Below, in pieces: positions 1 through 10,243 of a stretch of DNA of 64,000 bases; position 1 is the first letter of the stretch; each line of letters begins with the position of its first letter. Made by a program: the position numbers and the translations under genes. This stretch comes from Mucilaginibacter hurinus (GTDB lineage Bacteria; Bacteroidota; Bacteroidia; Sphingobacteriales; Sphingobacteriaceae). Location of the stretch: assembly GCF_003324525.1 (NCBI RefSeq), contig NZ_QGDC01000007.1:186001-250000 (forward strand). Reading direction: 5' to 3'. A model generated the notes under the pieces. That model saw only the letters and a list, made by a program, of their open reading frames with translations, was not told the origin of the DNA and searched no databases.

Positions 1-1305
<1,305 letters not shown>

Positions 1306-1330
1306 TTATTCTTTCACAAACTTTCAACTT

Positions 1331-1792
1331 ATGAAAAAACTTATTCTTTTAGCCGTAATTGCCGTTGTATTATCTGCTACACAAACATTTGCCCAGACTG
1401 GCACCACAGGTGTAGGTTTAGGCCTTGATTTTGGTGATGGTTCCACTTTGGTAGGTCCAACCCTTAAGCATCGTTTCAACAGCAAAGATGCACTACAAGC
1501 CGATCTTCTGTTTGGTGCCGACGCTGTTTGGTTAGGTGGTTACTATCAGTATCATCAATCATTCCCCAGAACTAATTCATTACAATGGTACTTGGGAGTA
1601 GGTCCTCAGTTTGCATTTGCGGATAATAACAGAGGTACTTTTGTATTCCTGCGCCCTATGGTAGGTTTGGATTACACCATCCCATCTGCACCTATAAGCC
1701 TTAGCTTTGATTGGAGACCAATGTGGCAGCTTAATAAAGATTCGGAGTTTGAGCCTGCAAGGTTTGGCCTTGGTTTCAGGTATAACTTTTAA
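1331..1792 (+). CDS. Small secreted outer-membrane beta-barrel-like protein
   Basis: A 153-residue protein of unknown function. The ATG at 1331 gives a clean Sec signal peptide (MKKLILLAVIAV, cleavage near TFAQ/TG); an earlier in-frame start at 1286 would put about 15 residues in front of it and is less likely. The mature part alternates hydrophobic and polar residues, is rich in Gly and aromatics, and ends in a Phe (GLGFRYNF), which is typical of small outer-membrane barrels. A strong terminator follows 23 bp after the stop, so it is probably monocistronic. An inverted repeat GCACAA-aag-TTGTGC lies at 1275-1289, ahead of the gene. The exact family is not recognised. Confidence 0.75.
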   Translation: MKKLILLAVIAVVLSATQTFAQTGTTGVGLGLDFGDGSTLVGPTLKHRFNSKDALQADLLFGADAVWLGGYYQYHQSFPRTNSLQWYLGVGPQFAFADNNRGTFVFLRPMVGLDYTIPSAPISLSFDWRPMWQLNKDSEFEPARFGLGFRYNF

Positions 1793-1815
1793 CCAACGAT
1801 TTTTAAACAGAAAAG

Positions 1816-1837
1816 GCCGCGACAGCGGCTTTTTTTG
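1816..1837 (+). terminator. Rho-independent terminator after the small barrel gene
   Basis: Perfect 5-bp GC stem gccgc / gcggc with a gaca loop, followed directly by eight T residues. It lies 23 bp after the stop of the upstream gene. Confidence 0.85.
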
Positions 1838-1865
1838 TGAGCTATAATAAAAGGCTGTGACGAGC

Positions 1866-2606
1866 CTACTCCTGTGGTGGTGTTTTAAGCGAGTCCATTG
1901 TGCGCATGCGGTAACAATTGATAGCTGTTTCTCCTAATTGTGCAATAAGCCGGTAATTGACTACAGCACCAACTGCGGCACCTATAACAGGGATGAGCTG
2001 CGCCATTTTAGCCAAATCAATAAAGTCCCGATACTCTTGCTGAAAGGTGCGCCAGTCAAATTCATGCAAATCATCGGGGAAGTTTTTGCTGTAACCTTGC
2101 CAGTCGGCCAGTGCCCGGTAAACCTCGTTGCGCCGATGTTGACTGCTAAAAGCCAATTGGAAAATATATAGTATATAAATCCGCTCTTTATAATCATTAA
2201 CATCATGGCCATATAATGCCGCCACATCAAAAAGTAATTTAATTTTTATACCAACAAGGATAGGGAAATCGGCCAAACCCAATAATATACCACCGGCACC
2301 TGTTATGGCACCTTCTACGCTGGCGGTTTTTTGATAAAGCTCTATTTTGTTTTTCACCTCTGCTTCGCGCAGTTGCAGCGAAGCGTGCTGCCGCGGCGGT
2401 TCCGTAGTATGCCGGGCACCGAATAATACGCCCTTCACCATCGTTTCTATAGCAGTGGTTACAGCGCTGTGTATTTTATCGGGTATGATGCTGTTGAGCT
2501 TGTTCTGCAAATTTTGGGTTATACGGTTGCCGAGCGATGGCTTTTTCTGCATTTTAAGCTGCCAAAACTGCAATTGTATGTAAGCCTGACTTTCGTATGG
2601 TGTCAT
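1866..2606 (-). CDS. EcsC family protein
   Basis: A 246-residue protein resembling the EcsC family (named after B. subtilis EcsC), whose biochemical role is not settled. The recognisable central block is ASVEGAITGAGGILLGLADF followed by a region rich in hydrophobic helices (residues about 100-140), and a Gly/Ala-rich helix near residues 205-225 (IPVIGAAVGAVVNY). The N-terminus is predicted amphipathic and no signal peptide is visible, so it is probably cytoplasmic and membrane-associated. It stands alone, convergent with the small barrel gene and divergent from the TauE gene at 2736. Function in this organism is unknown. Confidence 0.8.
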   Translation of the reverse strand: MTPYESQAYIQLQFWQLKMQKKPSLGNRITQNLQNKLNSIIPDKIHSAVTTAIETMVKGVLFGARHTTEPPRQHASLQLREAEVKNKIELYQKTASVEGAITGAGGILLGLADFPILVGIKIKLLFDVAALYGHDVNDYKERIYILYIFQLAFSSQHRRNEVYRALADWQGYSKNFPDDLHEFDWRTFQQEYRDFIDLAKMAQLIPVIGAAVGAVVNYRLIAQLGETAINCYRMRTMDSLKTPPQE

Positions 2607-2698
2607 GTGAACTGTTTACTAATATACATAAGCCTTGCAATCCATGATGATTTATACCTCAAAATAATAAGACGTTAGGATTACCGGATAAGAAGTTT

Positions 2699-2706
2699 TA
2701 GTTTTG
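2699..2706 (+). promoter_or_regulatory. Candidate Bacteroidota -7 box (TAGTTTTG)
   Basis: Exact match to TAnnTTTG, 29 bp upstream of the TauE/SafE start at 2736. No clear TTTG -33 element is visible at the expected spacing, so this is a candidate only. Confidence 0.4.
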
Positions 2707-2735
2707 TCTACTAATTCCATAGAGATTAAAGAGTG

Positions 2736-3659
2736 ATGTCAATTAAAGATATAGGCAGCGTTACTGAAGCGCCGGGTAGTACTTGGAAAAAAATTATAGC
2801 TCTGTTAATTGTTGCCATATCAATTGCTGCACTAATATACGGCTTAGTACTCGCTATTGACCCCGCGTCGACTACGCAGTATCCTGATAAGATAGCAGCT
2901 ATTTTCGGCGAAGATTTTTTGTGGATGTTAGCGGTAGGCTTTTTTGCCCAGTTGGTTGACGGTGCTTTGGGTATGGGATATGGTGTAATATCAGCAACGA
3001 TGTTATTAATGGGAGGGGTGAGTCCCGCAGCTGTAAGCGGAAGTATACACACGGCCGAAATGTTTTCAAGCGGTGCATCTGGCTTTAGTCATTACAGGTT
3101 TGGCAATGTTAACAAAAAGCTTTTCAAAACGTTGCTTATACCGGGTGTATTAGGATCAATAGCCGGGGCTTGCTTACTTGGTTTTTATGGAGAGGAATAC
3201 TCCACCTTTGCACGACCTGTTTTATCACTTTACACGCTCTTTTTAGGTGTTAAGATATTACTTAACGCGTTCAAAAAAAAGACAAGGCCAAAAAAGGTAA
3301 AGCGGGCAGGTTTGTTGGCCGGCGCAGGCGGTTTCCTTGATTCATTTGGTGGCGGAGGATGGGGGCCACTGGTAACCAGCACGCTTATAGCTAAAGGTAA
3401 AACGCCTAAATATGTGATCGGATCGGTAAGCTTAACGGAGTTTTTTGTGACCCTTTCCAGCGCGTTAACCTTCTTTTTTATACTGGGGCTCAGTCATTGG
3501 CAAACTATTGTGGGCCTTATTGCCGGTGGTGTGCTGGCGGCTCCCCTGGCCGCCAGGATGTCTGGTAAGCTGCCGGTTAAAAAGATGTTTATTGGTGTGG
3601 CCGTTATTGTTATTATATCAAGCATCCGTATTTTGTGGCGCTCGATAGAACAGCTGTAA
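2736..3659 (+). CDS. TauE/SafE family sulfite/sulfoacetate-type exporter
   Basis: A polytopic membrane protein of 307 residues. The TauE/SafE family exports small organosulfur or sulfite anions in characterised members, but the substrate here cannot be read from sequence. About eight hydrophobic segments are visible. The half-repeat signatures are GFFAQLVDGALGMGYGV (residues about 68-84) and AGGFLDSFGGGGWGP (about 203-217). An extra N-terminal segment (about 60 residues with one TM helix) precedes the core. Start: GTG at 2733 is directly followed by ATG at 2736; the ATG is preferred. It is not obviously in an operon; the next gene begins 96 bp downstream after a candidate regulator site. Confidence 0.88.
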   Translation: MSIKDIGSVTEAPGSTWKKIIALLIVAISIAALIYGLVLAIDPASTTQYPDKIAAIFGEDFLWMLAVGFFAQLVDGALGMGYGVISATMLLMGGVSPAAVSGSIHTAEMFSSGASGFSHYRFGNVNKKLFKTLLIPGVLGSIAGACLLGFYGEEYSTFARPVLSLYTLFLGVKILLNAFKKKTRPKKVKRAGLLAGAGGFLDSFGGGGWGPLVTSTLIAKGKTPKYVIGSVSLTEFFVTLSSALTFFFILGLSHWQTIVGLIAGGVLAAPLAARMSGKLPVKKMFIGVAVIVIISSIRILWRSIEQL

Positions 3660-3687
3660 AGTAACAAATTTGCTGTTTTTGCTGGAT

Positions 3688-3697
3688 TGTATGTACA
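3688..3697. promoter_or_regulatory. Candidate GntR-family operator TGTATGTACA
   Basis: Exact match to the 10-mer TGTATRTACA found upstream of several sugar-locus operons in this window. It lies 24 bp (centre to box) upstream of a near-consensus -7 element TAATTTTA at 3717-3724 and 59 bp before the ATG at 3756. Assigning it to the GntR protein at 31993 is inference from motif recurrence. Confidence 0.55.
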
Positions 3698-3755
3698 CGC
3701 ATTATAACAAATTGCGTAATTTTATAAATCCAATTGTAAGCAAAGCTTTAACGAT

Positions 3756-4955
3756 ATGAACAAAAGAATAAATATATATACCCTGGCAGCAGTGTTTTGT
3801 GCCACGATAATGTACTCAACGTTAGCCGTTTCACAATCAGTGGTTACAAATAAGGATACCACTACATTTAAATTCACAGTTGAAGAAGCACCGGAATGGA
3901 CGGCCTTATTTAAGCGTACTTCAGGCTGGTTTGGTGCAGATGGTGTATATTCTATTCCTATAAACGGCAGCGATAAGCCCGGAAATAATACTAAAACGCT
4001 TATTGTTTTCAGCGATACCATGGTGGGTGAGATTAAAGATGGAACGCCCCAGCCGGGATACACCATGGTTAATAACACCAACGCTATAATCACCGGTGAG
4101 CCAAAACCTGAGAATATCAAATTTAATTATGCTGTTGACGAAAAGGGTAGGCCGGCTACCACTTTTGTACCCAATACGCCCAATACAGAACCCGGCGATT
4201 ACTACTGGCTTGGTGACGGATTTGTGAACGAAGCAAACAATAAGATATACCTGCACGCTTACCGCATACGTAACCAGAAGCCCGAAGATGTGTGGGCTTT
4301 CGAAGAGAGAGGAACTACCCTTATAACTTTCCCTAAAGACAGTAAACCGCCGTTTAAGGAACAAAAGCAAATGGATACTCCTTTTTTTATTGAAGGTGCC
4401 ACACCCGCAGATTACGGGGTGCTGGGTTCGGGGGTATTTGTGAATACAAAAAAGGCAGGTGCGCCAACTCCCGACGGCTACATATATGTTTACGGTACGC
4501 GTACTAAAAAGAAAAGCTTACTAGTTGCACGCGTATTACCAAAAGACTATGAAGATTTCAGCAAATGGCGCTACTGGGACGGAAAGACCTGGAATACGGA
4601 TATTAAGCAAATTGCTGACGTGACTGATCGCGTGTCGCACGAACTTAGTGTTAGTCCACTGCCTGACGGGCGTTACATCCTGGTTTTCCAGGCTGACGGC
4701 ATTGGTTATACTACCGCCGCGCGTATCGGGCTTACGCCTTACGGCCCGTTTGGGCCGGTTATTAACCTGTACGAAAGCAAAGTAGGCGAGGAGAACAAAA
4801 ACTTTTTACCTTACAACGCCAAGGCACATCCCAACCTTTCAAAGCCCGGCGAATTGCTGATAAGTTATAATGTAATAGGGTTGGATTTTTATAATGACAT
4901 GAAGAAACACCCCCAGCATTACCGGCCGAGGTTTTTTAAGATAAAGTTCAATTAA
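3756..4955 (+). CDS. Secreted DUF5005/DUF4185-like protein (paralogue 1 of 5)
   Basis: A 399-residue exported protein with an N-terminal signal peptide (cleavage near SQS). It belongs to a set of five related proteins in this window. Shared motifs are the N-terminal GWFGADGVYSIP, FSDTMVGEIKDG, the central PGDYYWLGDGF, the segment ELSVSPLPDGRY, YGPFGPVINLYESK, and YNAKAHPNLSKPGELLISYN near the C-terminus. Repeated aromatic/Gly blades suggest a five-bladed propeller like those annotated DUF5005 or DUF4185; a glycoside-related hydrolytic role is possible but unproven. The gene is alone, with a candidate GntR site upstream and a terminator downstream. It is the only paralogue outside the 19-32 kb cluster. 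Confidence 0.75.
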   Translation: MNKRINIYTLAAVFCATIMYSTLAVSQSVVTNKDTTTFKFTVEEAPEWTALFKRTSGWFGADGVYSIPINGSDKPGNNTKTLIVFSDTMVGEIKDGTPQPGYTMVNNTNAIITGEPKPENIKFNYAVDEKGRPATTFVPNTPNTEPGDYYWLGDGFVNEANNKIYLHAYRIRNQKPEDVWAFEERGTTLITFPKDSKPPFKEQKQMDTPFFIEGATPADYGVLGSGVFVNTKKAGAPTPDGYIYVYGTRTKKKSLLVARVLPKDYEDFSKWRYWDGKTWNTDIKQIADVTDRVSHELSVSPLPDGRYILVFQADGIGYTTAARIGLTPYGPFGPVINLYESKVGEENKNFLPYNAKAHPNLSKPGELLISYNVIGLDFYNDMKKHPQHYRPRFFKIKFN

Positions 4956-4965
4956 CTGTATTAAC

Positions 4966-4986
4966 CCTCCGATAGCCGGAGGTTTT
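4966..4986 (+). terminator. Rho-independent terminator after paralogue 1
   Basis: Perfect 6-bp stem cctccg / cggagg with loop atagc and a short T run, starting 11 bp after the stop codon. Confidence 0.8.
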
Positions 4987-5280
4987 AAGCTGCAGTGCCC
5001 AGTTTTGGAGGAAGTCGTTTCAAAGTGAAATGGTTACGTAAAGTGAAAACTTTGGTTATTCGCTTGCTTTACCTAAATATTAATCCTATCGGTTTGCGAG
5101 TTGACTTGAACGGCTACCGCAATAAAAATACTTTATACTCATTATCCCCAGTTATTCTTTGTACATCATCCGCTCACATTTGAGCGAAAAGAGTATGGCC
5201 GGCAAAAAAGATTTCAAGGTCAGATTAGCATATTAACCATTGTAATTTGTGCTGTCGCGGGGGCAGGGAAAGGCATCGAA
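4987..5280. other. Intergenic region between convergent genes, no gene seen
   Basis: Together with the two flanking terminators this makes a 373-bp gap between convergent genes. A 62-codon open frame at 4995-5183 has no start context, signal or recognisable sequence and is not called. A small perfect inverted repeat CGCTCA-catt-TGAGCG occurs near 5170. Nothing else is evident. Confidence 0.6.
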
Positions 5281-5309
5281 TAAAAAGCCGCAGCCGTTTA
5301 TTGCTGCGG
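5281..5309 (-). terminator. Rho-independent terminator for the tandem barrel genes
   Basis: Perfect 7-bp stem ccgcagc / gctgcgg with an 8-nt loop. Read on the minus strand it is followed by a CTTTTTA tail. It lies just after the stop of the 5329-5931 gene. Confidence 0.85.
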
Positions 5310-5328
5310 ACAATTGTGGCAGGTTAGA

Positions 5329-5931
5329 TTAAAAAACGTAATAGAAATAAAGGTTGATTCCGTTCGTCAATGCCAAAGAAAGGCTGTTGCCTGATGAAGG
5401 ATAATCTCCCGTTGTTTTAGCGTAGCTATATTGTAGTGCTCCTATCCCGGCAGCTATGCCGATTTTTTCGGTCGGGTAATAAACGAGGTCTGCACTTATG
5501 CCGGTGCTGTATCGTGCGCTTTTACGCGACGATAACGACACAACGTCGTTATCGTCGTTGTTTAAACTCAGATAGTCAAGATATGGCCCAGTACGGACAC
5601 CGATTTTATTTTCAAAAAGAAAATATTTACGCAATTGGATACGGCTGCCAAAGCCGTTGGCAGTTGAACTGAAACGCTGTGACGAAGAATTGTTTCCAGA
5701 CTTAATATAGTAATAAGCTACTTCGGCGCCAAGATCTACTTTATCCGCGATAAAATAACTGTACTGCAGTGATGCAGAGTTTTGATTGCTGGAGTAGTTA
5801 TTGAATTCAGTAGTGTTTTTGCTGTGAGAATACCTTAACCCCAACCCTATATTCTGCTTGCCTTTTTCAGTTTGAGCGTTGGCTGCATGTACATATAACA
5901 GCAGCATAAACGTAATAATTACTTTATACAT
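5329..5931 (-). CDS. Outer-membrane beta-barrel protein (tandem copy B)
   Basis: A 200-residue secreted protein with a signal peptide (MYKVIITFMLLLYVHAANAQ). The mature part begins TEKGKQNIGLGLRYSHS and shows alternating beta-strand patterning, ending in an aromatic residue (LYFYYVF), as expected of an 8-10-stranded outer-membrane barrel. It is a paralogue of the upstream neighbour at 5949-6581: both begin TEKG-Q-GLxL after the signal peptide and share IADKVDLGAEVAYY-like and FDNKIGxRTGPY-like strands. The 17-bp gap and common terminator indicate one transcript. No specific function can be given. Confidence 0.75.
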   Translation of the reverse strand: MYKVIITFMLLLYVHAANAQTEKGKQNIGLGLRYSHSKNTTEFNNYSSNQNSASLQYSYFIADKVDLGAEVAYYYIKSGNNSSSQRFSSTANGFGSRIQLRKYFLFENKIGVRTGPYLDYLSLNNDDNDVVSLSSRKSARYSTGISADLVYYPTEKIGIAAGIGALQYSYAKTTGDYPSSGNSLSLALTNGINLYFYYVF

Positions 5932-5948
5932 TTTGATAAGGGTAATGG

Positions 5949-6581
5949 TTAATTTTTTGCTCCAATAACATAAAAGAATGAAAGTCCAAGGCTATTAAAA
6001 AGAGTCACTGTAAACTCATCATTGGTCATCCGTGAGTAGTTAGTGTATCTTTCATGGATGTACGATATCCCTCCTAACGAAGCGGCAAGTCCTATTTTTT
6101 TTGACGGATAATATACGAAATCAAGCCCGAGGCCACCTGCAAAATATTTACTGCGCTGGTCGTCTTCCCGGCTTGATCCGTATGTAAAGTATGGCCCTGT
6201 GCGTATACCTATTTTATTATCAAAGAGAAAGTATCTTCGTAGCCCAATGCTACCGGAAAAGTCGGCAGACGTTGTTTTTAAAGGATATCCGTATATGTTT
6301 TCATCACTTGTCACCCTGGCGTGGCCATAGCTGATGCCTGCGCTTATATCAAGCTTATCACTAATAAAATAGCTGTAAGATGGCGCAATATAATATTCCG
6401 TACTCTTACGTGTTACCTCAGGTCCCCAGTCCCCAGTATTGGACAGGCGGTAACTGGCAGTTGATTTTCCGGTAGACACACCCAAGCTCAGGCCAAGTGA
6501 TTGTGTACCTTTTTCAGTTTGGGCAAAGGAGTTCTCAATGCAGGCACCGCATAACAATGCTGCAGCAATAAGCTTTTTCAT
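5949..6581 (-). CDS. Outer-membrane beta-barrel protein (tandem copy A)
   Basis: A 210-residue secreted barrel-type protein and the first gene of a two-gene transcript. The signal peptide is MKKLIAAALLCGACIENSFAQ. Shared features with the downstream copy are TEKGTQSLGLSLG at the mature N-terminus, a strand reading FDNKIGIRTGPYF, and the YYPSKKIGLAASLGG strand near residue 170. The pattern suggests an ancient tandem duplication followed by divergence. The role is unknown; similar small barrels are often annotated as porin-family or outer-membrane-beta-barrel domain proteins. Confidence 0.75.
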   Translation of the reverse strand: MKKLIAAALLCGACIENSFAQTEKGTQSLGLSLGVSTGKSTASYRLSNTGDWGPEVTRKSTEYYIAPSYSYFISDKLDISAGISYGHARVTSDENIYGYPLKTTSADFSGSIGLRRYFLFDNKIGIRTGPYFTYGSSREDDQRSKYFAGGLGLDFVYYPSKKIGLAASLGGISYIHERYTNYSRMTNDEFTVTLFNSLGLSFFYVIGAKN

Positions 6582-6805
6582 AAAAAAATTGTGTTGTTTA
6601 AGATGAAATTAAATTGTGAATTATTCACACTATGACATTGTGTGGGCGGATTGGTTTAATAGTGAGGAGAATAATTCGTAAAAAGAAAATAATGCGGGTT
6701 TCGTTTTAAAAATGCATCGTAATCTTAAAGTTGAAATAAGAGGCTGTAACTGGATTGATTTGATGTGGTTGTATAAACAGGCATAATAGAATACAGTCAC
6801 TACTT

Positions 6806-8578
6806 TTAATTTGCCGTTTCGGGTTGCTTTTCTTTAGCCAGCATGGCCTCTTTAATGTACTTAACCGGGGCACTGCCGTAGCTTAAAAATTTATCGTGAA
6901 AATCCTTTAATTTGTATTTATCGGCCATTTTCTTTTTATACGCATTGCGTAATTCGATTATCTCTTTATAACCTGTAAACCCGCTGGCAAGTTTCACACT
7001 GCTAAGCGTTACTGTCGTCCATTTGTTTTCCGCCTCCATTTCTTCCTGGAAAGCTTCTTTGGTTAGCAATTTCAGTGCGGCCGCTTTTGTCATGGCACCT
7101 GTGTGTACGCTATAATCAAGTATAGCATCGCAAACGGCCCTTAAATGCCATTTGTTCCACATCAGGCGCATCTCAGGCGTGTTCTCGTAACCGGCATCAA
7201 TCATCACCTCTCCGGCATATACAGCCCAGCCATTTGTCATGGCATCGTTAGCAAAAATAGCCTTAACCATGCTTGGTGAACCGTTTGCTAATGCTAATTG
7301 CGTATACCGTCCGGGTATGGCCTCGTATATATTTAACAACTGCAATGTGTAATCATTATACTCGCGCAGGTAACTGTCAGCTTTTTCTTTGTCTAAAGAA
7401 GCCAGGTTAATAATATTGTAATAAAACTTCCCGGTTTTTTCATACGGCCCGGGCGAAGTAACAAAAGTGCCGGCACGATGTGACAGGTATGCGGGCTTCT
7501 TACGTATAATCAGCTGTTTTGCCGGGTCGGTAGTTATCAGGTCTTTACTTTGCACAAAGGTAGTTAGCGTTGGCAGGTGTTGTTGAATTGCCGCTTTAAA
7601 CTGTTCTGGCCCGGCATGTTTAGCCGATAGGGCAGCGATAACCTCACCTACCATTTCAAGCGAATCTGACGGCATGCTTTTACCGGCCATGTGTGTTGGC
7701 CACAATTGTTTAGCAAGTTTTATCATTTGCTTGTGTATAACTTTTTTGCGTTCCATTGCAGAATTGAAAATCTGCTGACCGGTAAATGATGGCTGCAATT
7801 CCTGCTGAAGCTTGTCTTCGTAAAGTTCTTTCCCTAGCCTGAAGCTTCGCCCTTTGCCGTCACTAGCGGATTTAAGCCATGTGGTAAAAGATCTTATGGA
7901 AGCTGCGGCCAATTTTGCCCGCTCAATCATAACTTTTTCTTCTACCTCCGGTATGCCGCTATTATGTACCGAATCGGCAAAATCCTTTTCTATAATTTCT
8001 GATGCGGCTGTTAGTTGCGCAATAGCGAGGCTGGTAAGTTCAGGTACCGGGTTTTTCAATGATTTCTGTGCTTCCTTAAAGTATTCCGGCACGCCTCCCA
8101 ATTTGTCGTTAAAACCTTTAAGGCGTGCAGTTAATGGGGCGTAAGGCTCATTTAATATATAGGCAAAAGTGCCGGTTGCATTGTAAAAAGTAGGGTCCCA
8201 CTCGTAGGGTTTTAACTGTTGCAGGTTCCATTGCGTAGCTCTCAGGAAATTCTGTATAAGCGAAAAATCCATGCGGTTTGCATCTGATAGCTCAGCTTCC
8301 GGGTAACGGCTCAATGAGTCGAGGTGTACCTTTGCCAAATCAAGCATCTTTTTACGATATTCAGACGGTAATACCAGCAAACTATCGTAAGTATGGTTTC
8401 CGGCCAGCGTCGCTCGGTCAGGATCAGTTTTCCATAGCTCTTCCAAAAATACCTCTTTGTACAAACCAAATCCTTCATCGTTTTTATCACGGTTACGAAG
8501 ATTAGATTCGCCTTCTTTTTTGCATCCGATAAGCATAGCCATGCCTGTAACTGCAGCAAGTAATAGTTTTTTGTACAC
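6806..8578 (-). CDS. DUF885 family lipoprotein with degenerate metal motif
   Basis: A 590-residue exported protein with a lipobox (MAMLIGC, Cys at about residue 19). The sequence follows the DUF885 family, which is related to metallopeptidases, to the C-terminus, including the block NGWAVYAGEVMIDAGY and the final SGFTGYKEIIELRNAYKKK. In typical members a HExxPGHH motif precedes that block; here the aligned segment reads YEAIPGRY, so the Glu is kept but all three His are replaced. This suggests loss or change of metal-dependent catalysis. The gene is monocistronic, 117 bp downstream of the 8696-10003 gene on the same strand. Confidence 0.85.
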   Translation of the reverse strand: MYKKLLLAAVTGMAMLIGCKKEGESNLRNRDKNDEGFGLYKEVFLEELWKTDPDRATLAGNHTYDSLLVLPSEYRKKMLDLAKVHLDSLSRYPEAELSDANRMDFSLIQNFLRATQWNLQQLKPYEWDPTFYNATGTFAYILNEPYAPLTARLKGFNDKLGGVPEYFKEAQKSLKNPVPELTSLAIAQLTAASEIIEKDFADSVHNSGIPEVEEKVMIERAKLAAASIRSFTTWLKSASDGKGRSFRLGKELYEDKLQQELQPSFTGQQIFNSAMERKKVIHKQMIKLAKQLWPTHMAGKSMPSDSLEMVGEVIAALSAKHAGPEQFKAAIQQHLPTLTTFVQSKDLITTDPAKQLIIRKKPAYLSHRAGTFVTSPGPYEKTGKFYYNIINLASLDKEKADSYLREYNDYTLQLLNIYEAIPGRYTQLALANGSPSMVKAIFANDAMTNGWAVYAGEVMIDAGYENTPEMRLMWNKWHLRAVCDAILDYSVHTGAMTKAAALKLLTKEAFQEEMEAENKWTTVTLSSVKLASGFTGYKEIIELRNAYKKKMADKYKLKDFHDKFLSYGSAPVKYIKEAMLAKEKQPETAN

Positions 8579-8695
8579 GGTAAAACTGGTTAATTTTATT
8601 CAGCGATAAACTTAAGGGATTTTAATTAAAATAAACAGCAGTAAGTTTTGAGGCGTGCGTGCGCCCATTAAGCGTTATGATTATAACCGCCTTAC

Positions 8696-10003
8696 TTATT
8701 TTAGCTTATTTACAAAATCAGCAATGCCGTTAACCAGTTCGGGCTTAAGCGGCAGGTTAGGATTACTATACGTAGCCAGGTTATGCTTTGTATCGGCCGG
8801 TGCTTCTTTTAAAACGTGGTTCATGTTGGGTATGATAAGCAATTGCGCGTCTGATTTTGCTTTTTTTAGCTTTTCTGCCTGTGTAACGCTCGTTTGCAGG
8901 TCTGTGGTGCCTTGTATCAGCAGCATAGGTATTTTAAGCTTTTTAATTTCTTTGGCAGGGTCAAACCTAAACCAAGACATCAGATACAACTGAATACTTG
9001 GCCGAACAAAACGGTACAGGCTTGGGTCGACATTAGGTGTCATTTTGCCGCGCTTCATACTATCAAGCACACGATTAAAGCCTTCAAAAACATACGACGG
9101 TTGTTTCTTCATTTGTTCCGTCATAATTTTATCCGCGGATTCGCCGGCACCCGCTACTGATATAAGGGCGTTCACAGCCGCGTCACGCGCGGCTATAATG
9201 CCAACCAGCGAGCCCTCGCTGTGCCCTAATACAATTACTTTCGAAAATTCATTGCGCTCGTTAAGGTCGTTGATTATACCCAACGCATCTTCAACCATGT
9301 CGTCCAATCTTGTCTCGGCTTCCTTGGTAGAGCTGGCTGACTGGCCAATACCACGTTTGTCATAACGCAGGGTGGCTATGCCTTTCTTACCCAGTTCATT
9401 GGCCAACAGGGCATATGTATTAGCCTTAAGTGTATCTTTTCCAAGTTTATCACTATTGCCGTTACGGTCAATGGGGCCTGAACCGGGTATAATTAACACA
9501 ACCGGAACTTTGCCACCGGCATTTTTAGGTGTCACCAACGAGCCCGACAAATTACCTGACAAAGTTTTAAGATTGTAAGCCGTTTCCGTTAGTGAGCCGT
9601 CTATAGCAGTTGTCATGCCTGCATTTGCAGCTTCAAAGGGTTTAAAAAATAACGCCTGGTATTGGTTTTGGGCGTTAATTGCCAGGTTAAAACCAACCAC
9701 TGATTTTTCAAAGGTGGCTTTATATTCCGCAACCGGGGCTTCATATTTTATTAGCTCGGCATTGAGCATATTGCCTAATTGCTTTTTTACTTGCGTAAAG
9801 CTGCTTTTAAATTGATCTAACGGCAGGGCGGTTTTAGTTTCGGCGCTGCATTTATCAAATAGCGTTTCAAACTCACCAGCGTTATAAAGCTTAATAAATT
9901 GCGTCAATGCGTCCTTAACGGGCTTGGGCTCTGTTTGTGCGAAAGCTGTAACAACAAAAAATAGAAGAAATATGAACAGGGAAAAGCCTTTGTTTTGCGA
10001 CAT
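8696..10003 (-). CDS. Secreted alpha/beta hydrolase with N-terminal DUF3887-like domain
   Basis: A 435-residue exported protein (signal peptide ending FAQ, residue about 23). Residues 25-120 resemble the DUF3887 domain and residues about 140-435 form an alpha/beta hydrolase. The oxyanion-type segment IIPGSGPIDRNGN (171-183) is followed by the nucleophile elbow GHSEGSLVG (Ser262), a candidate acid in QGTTDLQ, and the catalytic His in NMNHVLKE near residue 400. Such proteins act as esterases or peptidases; the substrate here is unknown. It could share a transcript with the DUF885 gene 117 bp downstream, although no terminator or promoter decides this. Confidence 0.87.
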   Translation of the reverse strand: MSQNKGFSLFIFLLFFVVTAFAQTEPKPVKDALTQFIKLYNAGEFETLFDKCSAETKTALPLDQFKSSFTQVKKQLGNMLNAELIKYEAPVAEYKATFEKSVVGFNLAINAQNQYQALFFKPFEAANAGMTTAIDGSLTETAYNLKTLSGNLSGSLVTPKNAGGKVPVVLIIPGSGPIDRNGNSDKLGKDTLKANTYALLANELGKKGIATLRYDKRGIGQSASSTKEAETRLDDMVEDALGIINDLNERNEFSKVIVLGHSEGSLVGIIAARDAAVNALISVAGAGESADKIMTEQMKKQPSYVFEGFNRVLDSMKRGKMTPNVDPSLYRFVRPSIQLYLMSWFRFDPAKEIKKLKIPMLLIQGTTDLQTSVTQAEKLKKAKSDAQLLIIPNMNHVLKEAPADTKHNLATYSNPNLPLKPELVNGIADFVNKLK

Positions 10004-10243
10004 GATAATAACATGGTTTAGGCAAAATTAGTAAATCAAATTGATTGGGGCACCGTGTAGCTTCGTGAAGGTGCGGCAACACGGTGGTAATATATTGTGA
10101 ATTAAATATATAATTGGTGTAATGTTGCTTACCAGATAACTTTTTTTTGCAAATTACGTATAACACCCTATATTGACTTGATAATCATTCGCGTTGCACG
10201 TTGCAGGCGGGATGAACCTAATTAAGCGTGTAGCGTACTGTTA

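Noticed and set aside
4995-5183. 62-codon open frame between convergent genes
   Set aside because: No start context, no signal, odd composition, and it is flanked by terminators of neighbouring genes.
5889-5898. TGTACATATA inside the tandem barrel gene, resembling the 46050 site
   Set aside because: It is in coding DNA, has one mismatch to the regulator consensus and no promoter geometry. It shows that the one-mismatch form can occur by chance, which is why 46050 is scored low.
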